From positions 11,131,506 through 11,195,505 of the forward strand of contig CM055095.1 in the NCBI GenBank assembly GCA_029204225.1: DNA of 64,000 nt. Direction: 5' to 3'. The translations under genes were made by a program, and so were the position numbers. Positions 45,762-57,610 of the stretch are shown in pieces. Under the pieces are notes generated by a model. It was not told the DNA's origin. It did not search any database and saw nothing but the letters and a program-made list of their open reading frames with translations. Each line of letters begins with the position of its first letter. Positions within the stretch are counted from its first letter, which is position 1. This DNA comes from Diphasiastrum complanatum. Its lineage: Eukaryota > Streptophyta > Lycopodiopsida > Lycopodiales > Lycopodiaceae.

Positions 45762-47006
45762 TGTTGTAAAGCTACCTTTACAAGCTTTACTTGCGGCGCC
45801 ATCGGCGCCAGCTATGTCCCCGGCGCCAGCAGCGCCCCTGCTGCTCCCGGCGCCAATGGCGCCGGCGCCGCTCCCGGCGCCACTGTGACCAGAATCCAGC
45901 CGGCGCCAAGTTCCTATGGCTGAAAATCTTTGATCGGTTCTAGCGAAGTCCAGAGAGCTCAGATCGATGTGCAATCACCTCACACGATCTAGGCATGATT
46001 AAAGGAAGCCTGGGGATCAATAAAATCTAGAGAGAGAAAATGACTTTCTAGAAAGAGAAAATCCTAGAGAGAGAAAAACGTGCTTTACCAGCTTGGGTAG
46101 AGTGCTTGGTATGAGGGGGGGTGCCGAATCACACCAATACTATAGGGGAGTGCGGGTTGCGACTCAGGGCGAGCTCCAACCAAGTCTCAGCCTCCCTTGC
46201 TGGAATGTTGTCATGGCTCTCGCCTTGGCATGCTAGCGCCCCGGAGACTAGGGTCGGTCACACACTTGAAATGTAACCTTCTCAGATTTATCAATAAAGT
46301 GGGATTTTCCTCAAACTGACTCTGATTACCTTCTGGGTTTCAGTGTTCGGTAAAAGCGCCAGTTGTAAGGCCGCTTTCCAAATTTTTAATTTGGCACATA
46401 GCTGAGGGTCGTATCCCGGGACGCCAGCGGTATGCCGTCGGGACCATTCGGTCCGTGGCGCCAGCGGTATGCTGTCGGGACCATTTGGTCCAGGAACTGG
46501 TTGTTTCCATATCTGTCGCGGCTTGTGGTTCTGAGTGTTCCTTGCATGAACGTGAATGGGTTAAGCTCTTGGGGAACGGGCTCTAACCTGTCGGCTGAGT
46601 TGGATGGCTTGCTTGGGTGGATGTTACCTGTTTATGGCTGTCCAGTCTGGCGTGGCGCCAGGTTGGCTTCCAGCGCTCGTGACGAAGCTTTCAGTTGGTT
46701 AAGTCTGATGTAAGTCAGACCGCTTGCTTGGAATGGATGTTACTCGTTTGTAACGAAGCTTCGAGTTGGTTAAGTTTGATGTATGTCGGGCGGCTTGCTT
46801 GGAGGGAAGTCACCCACATCGGGACCCCCGATCTGGCATGGCGCCAGGTTGGATCTCAATGTTGGTTTTCGGAACTTCATGTTGGTTAAGTCTGATCGTT
46901 GTTGGCGAGTTGGCTGCTTGTATGTCAAGTGGGTTTGGATGGCAAGAGTTGAAGGCTGGGAAGCTAAGTCGTGGTTCCCGGCTCCCTTTGGGGTGCCTGC
47001 GCTACA
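45762..47006 (+). repeat. 3' LTR of element E
   Basis: Same length as the 5' LTR with two base differences, followed by the target duplication TATGG. Confidence 0.95.
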
Positions 47007-47259
47007 TATGGTGGCAACCAAATTTTGAAATTGTCATCACAATCCAACATATTCAGGACCATTGCAATGCAACAATCAGAGACATGGTGGAGCAATTGTG
47101 GCCAAAATTTTAACAAAAATCTGATAGGTGACATGGACGTCAAAATCTGATGGACGTCGGATTTCAACATCTGCATCAACAATCTGACACCTAAAATAGT
47201 CGATGGGACTTTTGTACGACTGATCATATGTCGAATTTAGATTTTGGCACGTTAGGATG

Positions 47260-47419
47260 TTAACATGTGTGTGTGTGTGTATGTGTGTGTGTGTGTGTGT
47301 GTGTGGGTGTGTGTGTTAGAAACATATGTGGGATGTGTGTAAGATTTGTGTAAATGATGACAAATAGTGAGAGAAAAAGTAAATGATGATATAAAGTGAG
47401 AGAAAAGTAAATGATGACA

Positions 47420-47466
<47 letters not shown>

Positions 47467-47556
47467 AAGTCTAAGAATTTGTTGGAATATTGGATTTGTT
47501 ATAATGGTTAAAACTGCAAAAGAATAGAGTAGAAATGTAAACAGTAAAATGATGAT

Positions 47557-47596
<40 letters not shown>

Positions 47597-48124
47597 GTAA
47601 GAATGTTTGAATGTTAAAATTTAACGTAGAATAAATTGTAAGATAGAATGATGGATTTATTTTGTGAAATAAATGATGAGAGATAGAGAGAAAGAGAGTT
47701 TTGTGAAAAAAAAAAGATTTAGAATGTAAGAAGTTTGATTGTGAATAAAACAATGTCAATTTGCGAATTTGGTAGAATAGACTAGAATGAGATTAGCGTA
47801 TATGCTTTATGGTGAATGGAAACAAATTTGCCATGAATTAATTGTCCTATGCTTTATGGTGAATGGAAACAAATTTGCCATGAATTAATTGTCAGAAGGG
47901 TTTAGGATTTAAGTGTTTTACATTGTGGTGAGGGTTTACAATTTAGGATTATAGTTATAACATATTACTTACAAGATTTTGAGCTTTGAAGTTGATAAAC
48001 CCTTAATTCTTTGATCTTGTATAATGTATTCACAACCACAATAAAATATTGTGACATTTGCTTGTAATAATGTTTTAATTTTTTTTAGTGTTATTTTTTA
48101 ATTGTGTGTGTGTGTGTGAGACAA

Positions 48125-48165
<41 letters not shown>
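47260..48165. repeat. Microsatellite-rich spacer
   Basis: It contains a GT tract (47262-47318), GA tracts (about 47424-47461 and 47561-47593), a 47-bp tandem pair starting TATGCTTTATGGTGAATGG (47801 and 47848), and a TG then AT tract (48100-48164). No gene was recognised between 47012 and 48180. Confidence 0.8.
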
Positions 48166-48184
48166 CAAAGAGAGCAAGCATGGA

Positions 48185-48890
48185 ATGAGCGAGCAACCTT
48201 GGACTTCAAGCTTTGAGCTTACAGGTGAGTTTGTGTTGTTTCATTTTTTGGATTATTTAAATCCCTTAGAGAAGATTCATAAGGGATTATTAATCCCTTC
48301 TGTTTAAAGATGAACTCCTTAAAGTCTACCCATGCCGAAATGGACGTGATGTATAGCAGAATGTTGCCATTTTTGCCAAGGCCGGATGGGGCCATTGTAA
48401 ATAGCCACCTGGAGATTGTTGATGCAGAAGTATTCTCATCAAGTATTTGATAGCTAATATGATCTGATTTTCTCAGAGTGCACAACTAACCTATTATACG
48501 TTTTGTGATTGAAGTCAGCTCAGCAAGATGATGGACATAGTTGTGAATGGTTCTCCATCCACAATGTACAGGATTTTTAGAGTGGTACATCATGCAATCC
48601 AGGGCTCCAGATATACGAAAGGTAAATAGACTAGTGAATGGCCTAACTAAGTTATTTTCGTTTTGGTTTCTGATAAGTCAACTAACTCAGTTCTTTTGGA
48701 TTTGTAGTATAAATGTCGAGCATTTTCAATGAATGAGATATATGAGTTTCGTCAACAGATGTCGGTGAACTTATTATCTCATGCAACACCCAGTCCAGCT
48801 GCGGAAATGGGAGGCCAATCAAGTCCACAACTGACACTAGTGCAGGGTGGAGATAATTCATACTACTTTGAGCTGTCAATAATAGATTAA
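48185..48890 (+). CDS. Host-like gene of unknown function, partial model
   Basis: The best-supported part is the 3' end. An exon ending at 48621 (RAPDIRK, donor AAG|GTAAAT) and a last exon 48708-48890 (YKCRAFSMNEIYEFRQQ to ELSIID) join in phase across an 86-nt intron. A possible first exon, ATG 48185 to 48224 (MSEQPWTSSFELT), ends in a strong donor ACAG|GTGAGT. The middle part between 48225 and 48547 is not resolved, and the frame upstream of 48547 has a stop. The last exon is Ser/Pro/Gln-rich. No family was recognised. It converges on the minus-strand gene ending at 49202. Confidence 0.4.
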
Positions 48891-49201
48891 ATAGAGATAT
48901 ACATTTTTGATGTAATGCCCTGTGAATAATTATGGGCATATAGAATGATAAGAGACAATGAGAAAAAAAAATCCATTGTTAAATATAGGACACATGTACA
49001 TTCTCATCAAATGAGAAATATATTGATATTTATGAGAGCTTTTACAAATCTTGTATCATGATTGCTCTATTATCTGAACAATTCCACCCAAATCTTTGCA
49101 TTTGATTTTCTCTTCATGTCTTTTACGTAACTGCACAAACATACATTAATCAGATTACAGTTAGTGATCCGAAAATTGACAAAAAGGATAATGAATACAA
49201 A

Positions 49202-50420
49202 TCAATATACAAATTCATGGATTTCACATACCAATTTTCCATCCAATATAAAGTTGAAATATTCGGGGATATCTTGCTGTAAAAGTGTCAGTTCCGTTCT
49301 AATGTAGAATAAGATCCAGCCTTGCTCAACCTCAATAGTAGTAAGTAAATCCCCATTTGCCATGATATCAATGCATATACGATCAGTGTGTCCAATGTTG
49401 TCTAGATCTTGATCTAATGGGGCCCAAGTACCATTGTGTTCTTTCCATCTTTGATAATGAAACACCATACTAAGCATTTGCTTTTCTATACTGTATCTGA
49501 ATGATATGGATGAATGTTTGATTCTACAAGAAATATCTGCAGTGGATCTTATATCCCAACCTTTGTCCATGAATTTGAATAAAAAATCATCTGATAGATT
49601 TTTGCAAACAAACAATGTGGGAGTTCGATGCACTTCTGTGTTTGAAAAAGAGCTGACAAACAATGACATTGGAACAAACCAGCTTAAGTGCACATTTCTT
49701 GATCCAGTACTAGTTTTGAGTGACTTTTGTACATCATTATATAGCTTGGAACGAAAGCATTTTATTATATTGACGTTGACTGCAATCCACCACACGTTAT
49801 CTTGAAAATTAGGTAGAGGTATATAGTCTAGTCTTTCCATTCCTCCATTTGTGTCTGGAATATACATAGCATCATAAAAAAATATTCCAAAATCTGCAAG
49901 TTCTTTTGTCGTTCGTCCTCTGTATTGCAATTTGCCAATTTCTGAATGGATGACGTCTATAATACCTGAAAGACATGCCACAGGTTCCCATTCATGTATA
50001 TTTGAAGGATATAGATCTTGAATACAAAATCATAATAAGCTCCAATTCATAAATATGATTACGTTTTAAAAATGACAAGCAATCCAAAAAATTAAGATAC
50101 TTACAATTACACTTTCAAAAATCATGTGGATTTACAGCCTCCACATTAAGTTTTGAATGCATATAAACATGTTGAATAAGAACTTCTGAAATGGTTTGTC
50201 CTCCTGGAGAAACTTTGAAATCAATAATTTGCCCTTTCCAAAAAGATCTATATGTATACTTGGTCTTTTTCTTTTGGTGAAAAGCCCCTCTCGCCGATGG
50301 ATGCATCAGTATCCAAGAAGCCTTATGATATTCACGAGCAATCCATGTGCCATCATCTTCCCTCTCGTTATAAAAAATTGCAGAGCATATCAAGGATGTC
50401 GGTCTCCTTCTCATCGCCAT
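49202..50420 (-). CDS. Two-exon host-like gene of unknown function with one in-frame TGA
   Basis: Exons 50420-50105 and 50016-49202 join across an 88-nt intron (AATT|GTAAGT ... TTCAAG|AT) in matching phase, making 377 codons with the stop. The protein begins MAMRRRPTSLICSAIFYNER, contains SARGAFHQKKKTKYTYRSF, then in exon 2 KELADFGIFFYDAMYIPD, a central Cys- and Ser-containing region, and ends PEYFNFILDGKLVCEIHEF. One TGA at 50115-50117 breaks the frame four codons before the splice site. Either this allele is a young pseudogene, the sequence has an error, or the donor differs. There are no membrane segments or known motifs. I do not recognise the family. Confidence 0.5.
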
Positions 50421-50459
50421 AGCTTGAAGAGTTCACGTTTGAACTCGTCAATATGAGAG

Positions 50460-52590
50460 TCCATAGTATAATAGGCGCCAAACCTATTTGCGAGTCCCAA
50501 GATAATTTTAACTTGAGGTTAACCCAAGCAGTTTAGTCAACCAATCGTCGTGCACGCCAGCCAATAGTATGCTTCCAATCTACCAGACCGGAAATTCAAA
50601 TTTGCCCAAATATGAATTGTGTTTTCCGGGTCAGGCGAGTTATGTTACATAGAAGCCACTATGTCAAGAACCGATTGGGCCACATGGACATAAACATAGA
50701 GGAAAAGAAAAAACTCGTAACAAACGGCCCTTCTAAGTTTGAAAACTCTTGTAATGCCTTGGCGTAGTCGGGTGAAAGTGGTGGACAATAGTACCCATAC
50801 AGGATCTATGTGATTAGTAAATGTAAATTCGGAACTGTCGTACTTCTCTAACTATTTCAGTGGCTAAATCTCTGGTGCTCACAATGTCATGCTGTGTGTT
50901 GAGTGTAACAAACCTTATGGCCATCGATCCTTCTATGTGTAGGACAAGGCAATATCTGAGAGGTGCCGCCATTCATACTATTGACCTAGAATTATGCTAA
51001 ATCTGACTCTAAAACCTAGGTAGGATCTAACGGAATTTCAGGGATTCTCAAATAGAAATCGTTCGAGGGATCTCAAAGAGATTTCTACCCAAGAATCTTG
51101 TGAGATCCAACCCAAACGACTCAAATGGTTCTCATTTCTAAGCTGAGATTATCAATAGGGGTCCTCGAATAATACGTCACTTGATATATTCACGACTACT
51201 TCAAGGTGTTGGTATAGTGTTCGTTGATTTCTATTCCTGGGTCTATCTTCTGAATCTATGTTGACGCTATTAGCGGTTCCAGGCGACTTTGGATACTGGT
51301 CAAACAGATCGACGTAAGGGGTATTTGGGGGTGTTTGTGATACTTCTTTTGATACTCTTGCAAAGCGCGTGAACGTAGCGTCAATTAGCTTTCACAACCC
51401 GTCTGGCCTGAACTCATATATGTCTAGGTAACTGTAATACTTTTGGTGTCATATTCTTAATAAGATGTCCCAGGGTTGCAGGTTGTGGTGAAATTCATGT
51501 GTATAGAAATGATATCTCACAATTCCTTGTCTGAACAGTTGGCATCCATCACCCGATAGGGGTAGGAAGTGATATCCTAGGTCTATCATATGAACCCTAA
51601 GGCTGCTCGGGGAATATTGGCTAGTAGTGCTACTTGAACCGATAGGGGAAACCAATGCTGACTTGTACGTAGCCTACAAAGTGGCCTATATTTGGGTTCC
51701 ATTCGTGTTTAGTTCTAAAGCGAGGTTGTCGGTCACACGTCCCAAAGTAGTATCTAAAGCTATAATGGTTGCAGATTCCCAACATAAGATTCGTACTACT
51801 GGACAGAACCTTCTAGGATTACCGAACTGTGCCATGGCACTTTATCAAACACAAAAATCATTCTGAATAGGTGAAATTGGTTTTGGAAGTATTTCCAAGG
51901 TGTCGAGTGAGTTTTAGTAACAGTTTGACAATGTACTTTGAGCTTTTGGTCTAATTCCTGATATTCAATAGGCTTTTCTTAAATATTCAATACCCTATCA
52001 TTTATTTGTCGATCAGGTGGTTGGCTTTTATGACGACTCAATTGCAACTAGGCATGCCTCCATAGTGATGTATGTTTATTGGTTACAATTGGTCTGATGT
52101 TCAATCGGTGGCTACTTGTTATGACTAAAATTTTCCAAGTCCTAGGATCACTGCCTTACGGCCTACTGATATGGCCACTTCTGTCAGAATCCTTTTCGTA
52201 GTTTTTAGGGGGGGGTTGTCTTTTTTAAACTCACTGTATGATCCTCACAATACTGTTGGTTGAAGTTTCAGGTATGGCTTAAATTCTCACTTAAGTCACA
52301 TTACTGTATGGGGGAGTCGACATAAAGATTTTAGTACTGATTCTCAAGATAGACCCCAAAGTTGTCATACACAAAGGACGTCGAATACATTTTCCTCATT
52401 GGTTTTGACTTCATGCGTGAAGTGTACTAAGCTAGCATAGAGATGTTCAATATGATTTTCATTTCGTTCTATCTAAAGTGAAACTTTGTGTTGTTAATTG
52501 TGAGCCTGATATCTGAGTTAAGTACCATTTAAGCCATTAACGTTGACTTTTACACTTTTGCGGTCTTCAGTTAGCCTTTCTGAGCTCATG
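50460..52590. other. No gene recognised
   Basis: No frame longer than about 80 codons and no known protein words were seen. The sequence looks like decayed repeat. Confidence 0.4.
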
Positions 52591-52599
52591 GGTTTGACC

Positions 52600-52693
52600 C
52601 ACCTTGGGAGTTAGGCGGTTGAGTGTTCTTGCCTCCCAAGGCCCGTGTGTTTCAACGGGTAACTAGGGTGGGGTGTTTCTAAATACGGAACCT
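52600..52693. repeat. Diverged fragment of A-type LTR
   Basis: Words such as CTCCCAAGG-CCGTGTGTTTCAA and GGGTGGGGTGTTTCTA match the A-type LTR near 13490-13545. The match goes on into the start of the direct repeat that follows. Confidence 0.4.
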
Positions 52694-53260
52694 TCACTAT
52701 TAAAGTCTGTTCTTTCCTAGCCCGGGAGTTGTGTTTCACCCTTGCCGGGCATTGAAGTCGCATCTGTGTTTCAAGAGGGTCAACTATTTCTTCATTTTTC
52801 AACACAAAACAAAATTATTGCTTATAAAGATTTGTTGCTCAAATATGCACTCAACCCATCAAACTTCTATAACTTCAAATATCATTCCCCATACACATGC
52901 AATCTAGTCATTTATCTTCATTACTGAACAAACCTTGTTAATGACATAACAAGCCTCATAACACTCACTTTCAATCAAGTATATACTCAGCTTTCCACAA
53001 GATTATCATCATGTTATTTGTATACAACCAGAAACAATATGACAGACAAAAATTATTCCTTTACAAGTTATCGATGGCAGAATTCCAGCCTAGTTTCAGA
53101 CAAAACTAATCATTGTTCTAACAGCATCATACTTGGCATGATAAAAAACCAGTAGTGATGACAATAGCAAGAGGCTCTAGATACTGGAATGACTTGTGTC
53201 ATAGCGCATAGAGGTATACAATAGCTTTCATACATCATTTATTAAGAACAGTGACAACCC
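52694..53260. repeat. 567-bp direct repeat, copy 1
   Basis: Matches 53469-54035 base for base in length, with only scattered substitutions. The first part resembles the A-type LTR (TAGCCCGGGAGTTGTGTTTCAC). Confidence 0.85.
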
Positions 53261-53468
53261 ACCATTCATTCTATACTACTTCGACAATCAATCCCAGCGG
53301 GGGAAGGGCCCATAATGCCCTTATGCGAGTGATTAGGGTAACGCCATTTCCAATCCCAAGGGCCGTCCTAATCAACCTGTATTCTCGGATCAATAAGAGT
53401 TTCCTAGGCTCTTAAAGGTATTACCGCTTGGGAGATGAACTGATTATTGAGTTATGATGGTGTTTTTG
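53261..53468 (-). repeat. Spacer holding the small structured repeat
   Basis: The reverse complement of 53283-53455 matches 11766-11935, with conserved stems. It is the only sequence between the two 567-bp copies. Confidence 0.55.
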
Positions 53469-54035
53469 TCACTATTAGAGTTTGTTCTTTCCTAGCCCAG
53501 GAGTTGTGTTTCACCCTCGCCGGGCATTGAAGTTGCATCTGTGTTTCAAGAGGGTCACCTATTTCTTCATTTTTCAATACAAAACAACATTCTTGCTTAT
53601 AAAGATTTGTTGCTCAAATATACAATCAACCCATCAAACTTCTATAACTTCAAATATCATTCCCCATACACACGCAATCTAGTCATTTATCTTCATTGCT
53701 GAACAAACCTTGTTAATGACATAACAAGCCTCATAACACTCACTTTCAATCAAGTATATACTCAGCTTTCCACAAGATTATCATCATGTTATTTGTATAC
53801 AACCAGAAACGATATGACAGACAAAAATTATTCCTTTACAAGTTATCGATGGCAGAATTCCAGGCTAGTTTCAGACAAAACTAATCATTGTTCTAACAGC
53901 ATCATACTTGGCATGATAATAAACCAGTAGTGATGACAATAGCAAGAGGGTCTACATACTGGAATGACTTGTGTCACAGCCCACAGAGTTATACAATAGC
54001 TTTCATACATCATTTATTAAGAACAGTGACAACCC
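53469..54035. repeat. 567-bp direct repeat, copy 2
   Basis: See copy 1 at 52694-53260. The ends of the two copies are TCACTATTA and GTGACAACCC. Confidence 0.85.
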
Positions 54036-56100
54036 TCTGTCTGTCACTTATGCTGATCCATTGGCTTCTTTGACTATCCGCTATCTTTGAATGATTTCTC
54101 CTCCTAAATTGGCTATTCACACTAATGCACTCACACGGGACTATGTGGGCTGGCTGCGCCTCTAATCAACATAGACACTTCTCATTGCATTCTGGAGCAG
54201 CAATGGATTGGCAAAATTTTTTGAACACTGGCTGCACTCACCTTCGAAGGTGCTTTCTCTGGTTCTGTGGCACTCAGTTGATACTTGTTGATGATGATTG
54301 GAGCTCTTGGAACGTTTGGAGAATGGTGTTCATCATTACTACTCCTTATTGCTTTCAAAAACTCAGAAATCTGGATTTTGGAAAGACGGAGTGCGCTGGA
54401 TCTGCTTTATTGTAACTCTTGTGAAGTAATATTGTAGTCATCATGCTACAAAAAGTGAGATAGCTCATGCAAAGTATGATAGAAAACTGTGACGACTTTC
54501 TGTGGGACATCACATTCTAACTGCTGCTGATTTCTACTCTCTGATGGTCGCACTTGTCCTCATTTCTGATGACTGCATTCAATGTTGGGCTATAAGCTAT
54601 TGTGTGCTGGTTGGAATGCTTGGCCACTCATCTCTGTATGAAGACTAACCCTCTGAATGCTGATTTTTGAGCAGAAGGTGCGTCCCTGTCAGCGATGGAG
54701 CAGCATCTCCTCATTCTGTATTTCTGATAGTGCTTTTTCAAGCTTACATACGTAAGCAAATGTATGGCCCTTCACCTGACTAATGGCCTCAGATGGGCCA
54801 CTGACTCTGATTCTACTCACAATAAGTATTTGGACACATCTTACACATAAATTGAACACCTCCCTAGCAGTATTAACAATAGTATGTGATTGATACACTC
54901 TAGTAAACAAAATTTATCTCTCAACTTGCATGGTATCAGACTCTATCTATGGCTCAGACACATTCACAAGTAATGCCTATACACCTTATGTTGAATTTCT
55001 GACCATACTCACTGGCCATCTTTAGTTATAGTTGGCACTTCAAACAGTATGTAGATAGTTGTTGAAACGGAACTCATGCAGCTACAAAGACACAAATGCT
55101 CAGACACATCCTAGCTTTTTACTTCAGCAAGTTCTCTCACACCTCTTCACAGATTTGACAGATTTCTTCAGTAGTCTAGCAATGTAATAATTCACACAAC
55201 TCACAGCAACATAGCAGGGTAGCAGAACAAAGCAGAAATGCAGACACCCATCACATGCTCAGGCTTCTTCTCCATAACTCCCTTCTCACCAGCAGTATAA
55301 CCCATCACACAGAGTAGTAGAATATCATAACTCCAAAACTTCAATATTTCTCTCAACAAAACAAAGTAGCAGCATCATCCTTTAACCAAGACAGCCTCAC
55401 TCTTCCAAGATTTCTTATTTCTGATCAATGTTGAGGCTAGCAGAATTTCAGCAAAATAACACATAAGCAGGGCTTTTCAGTATAACTCAATACCACACAG
55501 AACTAAAGAATACCAGAACTACAAGAACCACCACAACACAAAATTATCTCAGCAAGCCAGGGCAGCAGCATAACCACTTATGAGTAAGACATTTTCACTC
55601 TCTCATGACATATTTTTCATCAAGATTATGGGCCTTTTTATAGATGGTGGTGGAGGGCCACCCTTCACTTGGCCACCTTGTCAATTTTCAGAGTCTTCTA
55701 CCCTTTTTGACATGTGCAAAATGTGGTGGAGCCCATCACATCATCCACTTGCAAGACTTGACTAGAACCTTCTCTTTCTCGAGGTGATGTAGGCATTCAT
55801 TTTCTTTTGTTGACATGTGGCAAAAGTGTGACATCACCCAATGTGATGTCACTTGGGTGAGGTAAAGCAAAACTTTTTAACCCATTACCTTAATCCTCAC
55901 TTTTACAAGGCCATAATTTTTTCGTTAATTTGCGTAGGCCGGTTGCCTTTTTGTTATTTTGCCTTGTCAATGTTTCTTTGTGACTGCAGTTTTGATACTG
56001 TAAATTGTCATTGCCTCATGTTTTTGAAACCTACAATGTGTATGTCGACATTTTCAAACCTGCTTTGCTTGTATTTTTGAAACTTCATTATGTCCATGTT
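54036..56100. other. No gene recognised; possible LTR remnants
   Basis: TGGTATCAGACTC at 54931, just after a CA, resembles a tRNA-Met primer site and hints at an LTR end. CTATAAAAAGGCCC on the minus strand near 55626-55640 resembles an LTR TATA box. No partner LTR was found, so both remain weak. Confidence 0.3.
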
Positions 56101-56299
56101 TTCGGTCCCGACTTTATCTGTATTTTTGATACCCACTTTGTCTATATTTTGAGACCCACTGTGTTTACATTTTTGAACCCACTTTTCTTTTGGTAATGCC
56201 TTTAACCAGTTTTTGATTTTGCAGCTTTAGATGTGGTTACAAGTGACAGATGAGCAATCTTGAGAAGAAACTGATTGTTATGAAAAAACAAAAAGTTTT

Positions 56300-56668
56300 T
56301 TGATATTAGTAAAATATTTTTGGGTACATCAAAATTTTGCTCGGCATTGCCGGCATTTTTACTATCAGGCCAATTTTAAGGCCATAAAATTCTGGCTAGC
56401 CACATTTAGGCGGGCTGGGACCTATTTCTACATGGACCGGCATTTTTCTTCAGTCTTACAAAATCTAACCTTTTCGACAGTTCCTTAGACCGTTTGTACT
56501 TCTAATTAACGTGTCTAGCCACTTTAAGGGCGGGCTGGGACCCCTCTTTGATCCAACATTTTGCTTCAACTTTCTCCAAATTTATAGTATTTTGGTGCTC
56601 GTTAAATACTTTGTAACTGCGTTTTGCTCCAAATTAGCCCTATTTTTTATGTCGAAAATTTGGCTAAC
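56300..56668 (+). repeat. Repeat family D copy
   Basis: It contains GCGGGCTGGGACC twice (near 56411 and 56531) and ends at GGCTAACA, next to copia sequence. Its right part matches 32753-32935 in reverse. Confidence 0.5.
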
Positions 56669-57610
56669 ACTTGTTCTTTAGTAGATAGATCCAACAAAAT
56701 CTATTAAAATCATCAATAAAAGTTACATACATCTTAGCATGTGACTTTGACAAAGCACAAGACTGACATAAATGATTGATACTTTTCAAGGAACTTGGAA
56801 GACCAATTACAACTATCTCTAATGACTTGAAGTTTAGGTGTCTCATCCTTTTATGCCAAACCCCTTGAATAGGTATTTTCTCTCTTGAAACACATCCAAC
56901 CTGGTTAGCAATAACACAAGCATCTAGTTTGAACAACTTCCCTTGTTTTTAACTTTTGCAATCAAAATATCCTTCGTTCTGATCATACAAGCATCTCCAT
57001 CAAACTCAACTTTGAGGCCTTTACTTAGAAATTGACTCACACTAAGTAAATTATTTGTAATAGATGGAATAAACAAAACATCCTCCAAATGAACATTCCT
57101 ATTTGTAGAGAGAGAAATAGGAATTGTGCCAATCCCTTTGATTGCACACTCACCATCATTGGCCGTGTAGATCACCCTATTGTCATCTCCATATGCCAAC
57201 AAAGTAGTGAAGTACTCTTTGTGAAAATTCATGTGTGAACTTGTTGCACTACCAATCCACCATAGATCTAGGTATCCATCTTTAACAAGCATACATGAAG
57301 ACATCAGAAATGCATCATCGTTTTCATTTTGAATATCCAAACCATCCTCATTGAGAGTAAGATTACCTTGTTTGTCTCCTTGATCTCTCTTCTTCTTGTA
57401 GCACTCACTTGCAAAGTGTCCATTGATGCCAAAATAGAAGCACGTGAGCTTTGATCTATCTTTCTTTTTGCCATTTGAAGAAGCCTCCCCTTCATCTTGC
57501 CCTTTAGACCACTAAGTTTTGCTTTTGCCCTTGAATTTGTGCTTGATGAACTTAGCCTCCTCTCCAACTTGAGATGTTGATGAAGAATCACCTCTTGCTT
57601 GAAGCATATA
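56669..57610 (-). pseudogene. Copia family 2 fragment: gag end, protease, integrase start (inverted copy)
   Basis: It is the inverted paralog of 31692-32752. Read leftward it has the gag linker, protease DLWWIGSATSSHMNFHKEYF (catalytic Asp replaced by Gly), NLLSVSQFLSKGLKVEFDGD, then WHKRMRHLNFKSLE and FIDDFNRFCWIYLLKN. Frames change near 57310 and 56930. The protease could not work with Gly in place of the active Asp. Confidence 0.8.

Larger units (their letters stand above)
41925..47006 (+). mobile_element. Complete non-autonomous LTR retrotransposon (element E)
   Basis: The 5082-bp element has two 1245-bp LTRs, an initiator tRNA-Met primer site, a polypurine tract and an exact 5-bp target duplication TATGG (41920-41924 and 47007-47011). 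I found only two differences between the LTRs (near 42199 and 42616 in the left copy), so it is young. The 2592-bp interior has no gag, protease, RT, RNase H or integrase in any frame. It is therefore a LARD-type passenger that must use proteins of another element. GC content is clearly higher than in the flanks. Confidence 0.95.

Noticed and set aside
54931-54943. Firm call of a retrotransposon from TGGTATCAGACTC
   Set aside because: Only a short match, with no partner LTR or polypurine tract found.
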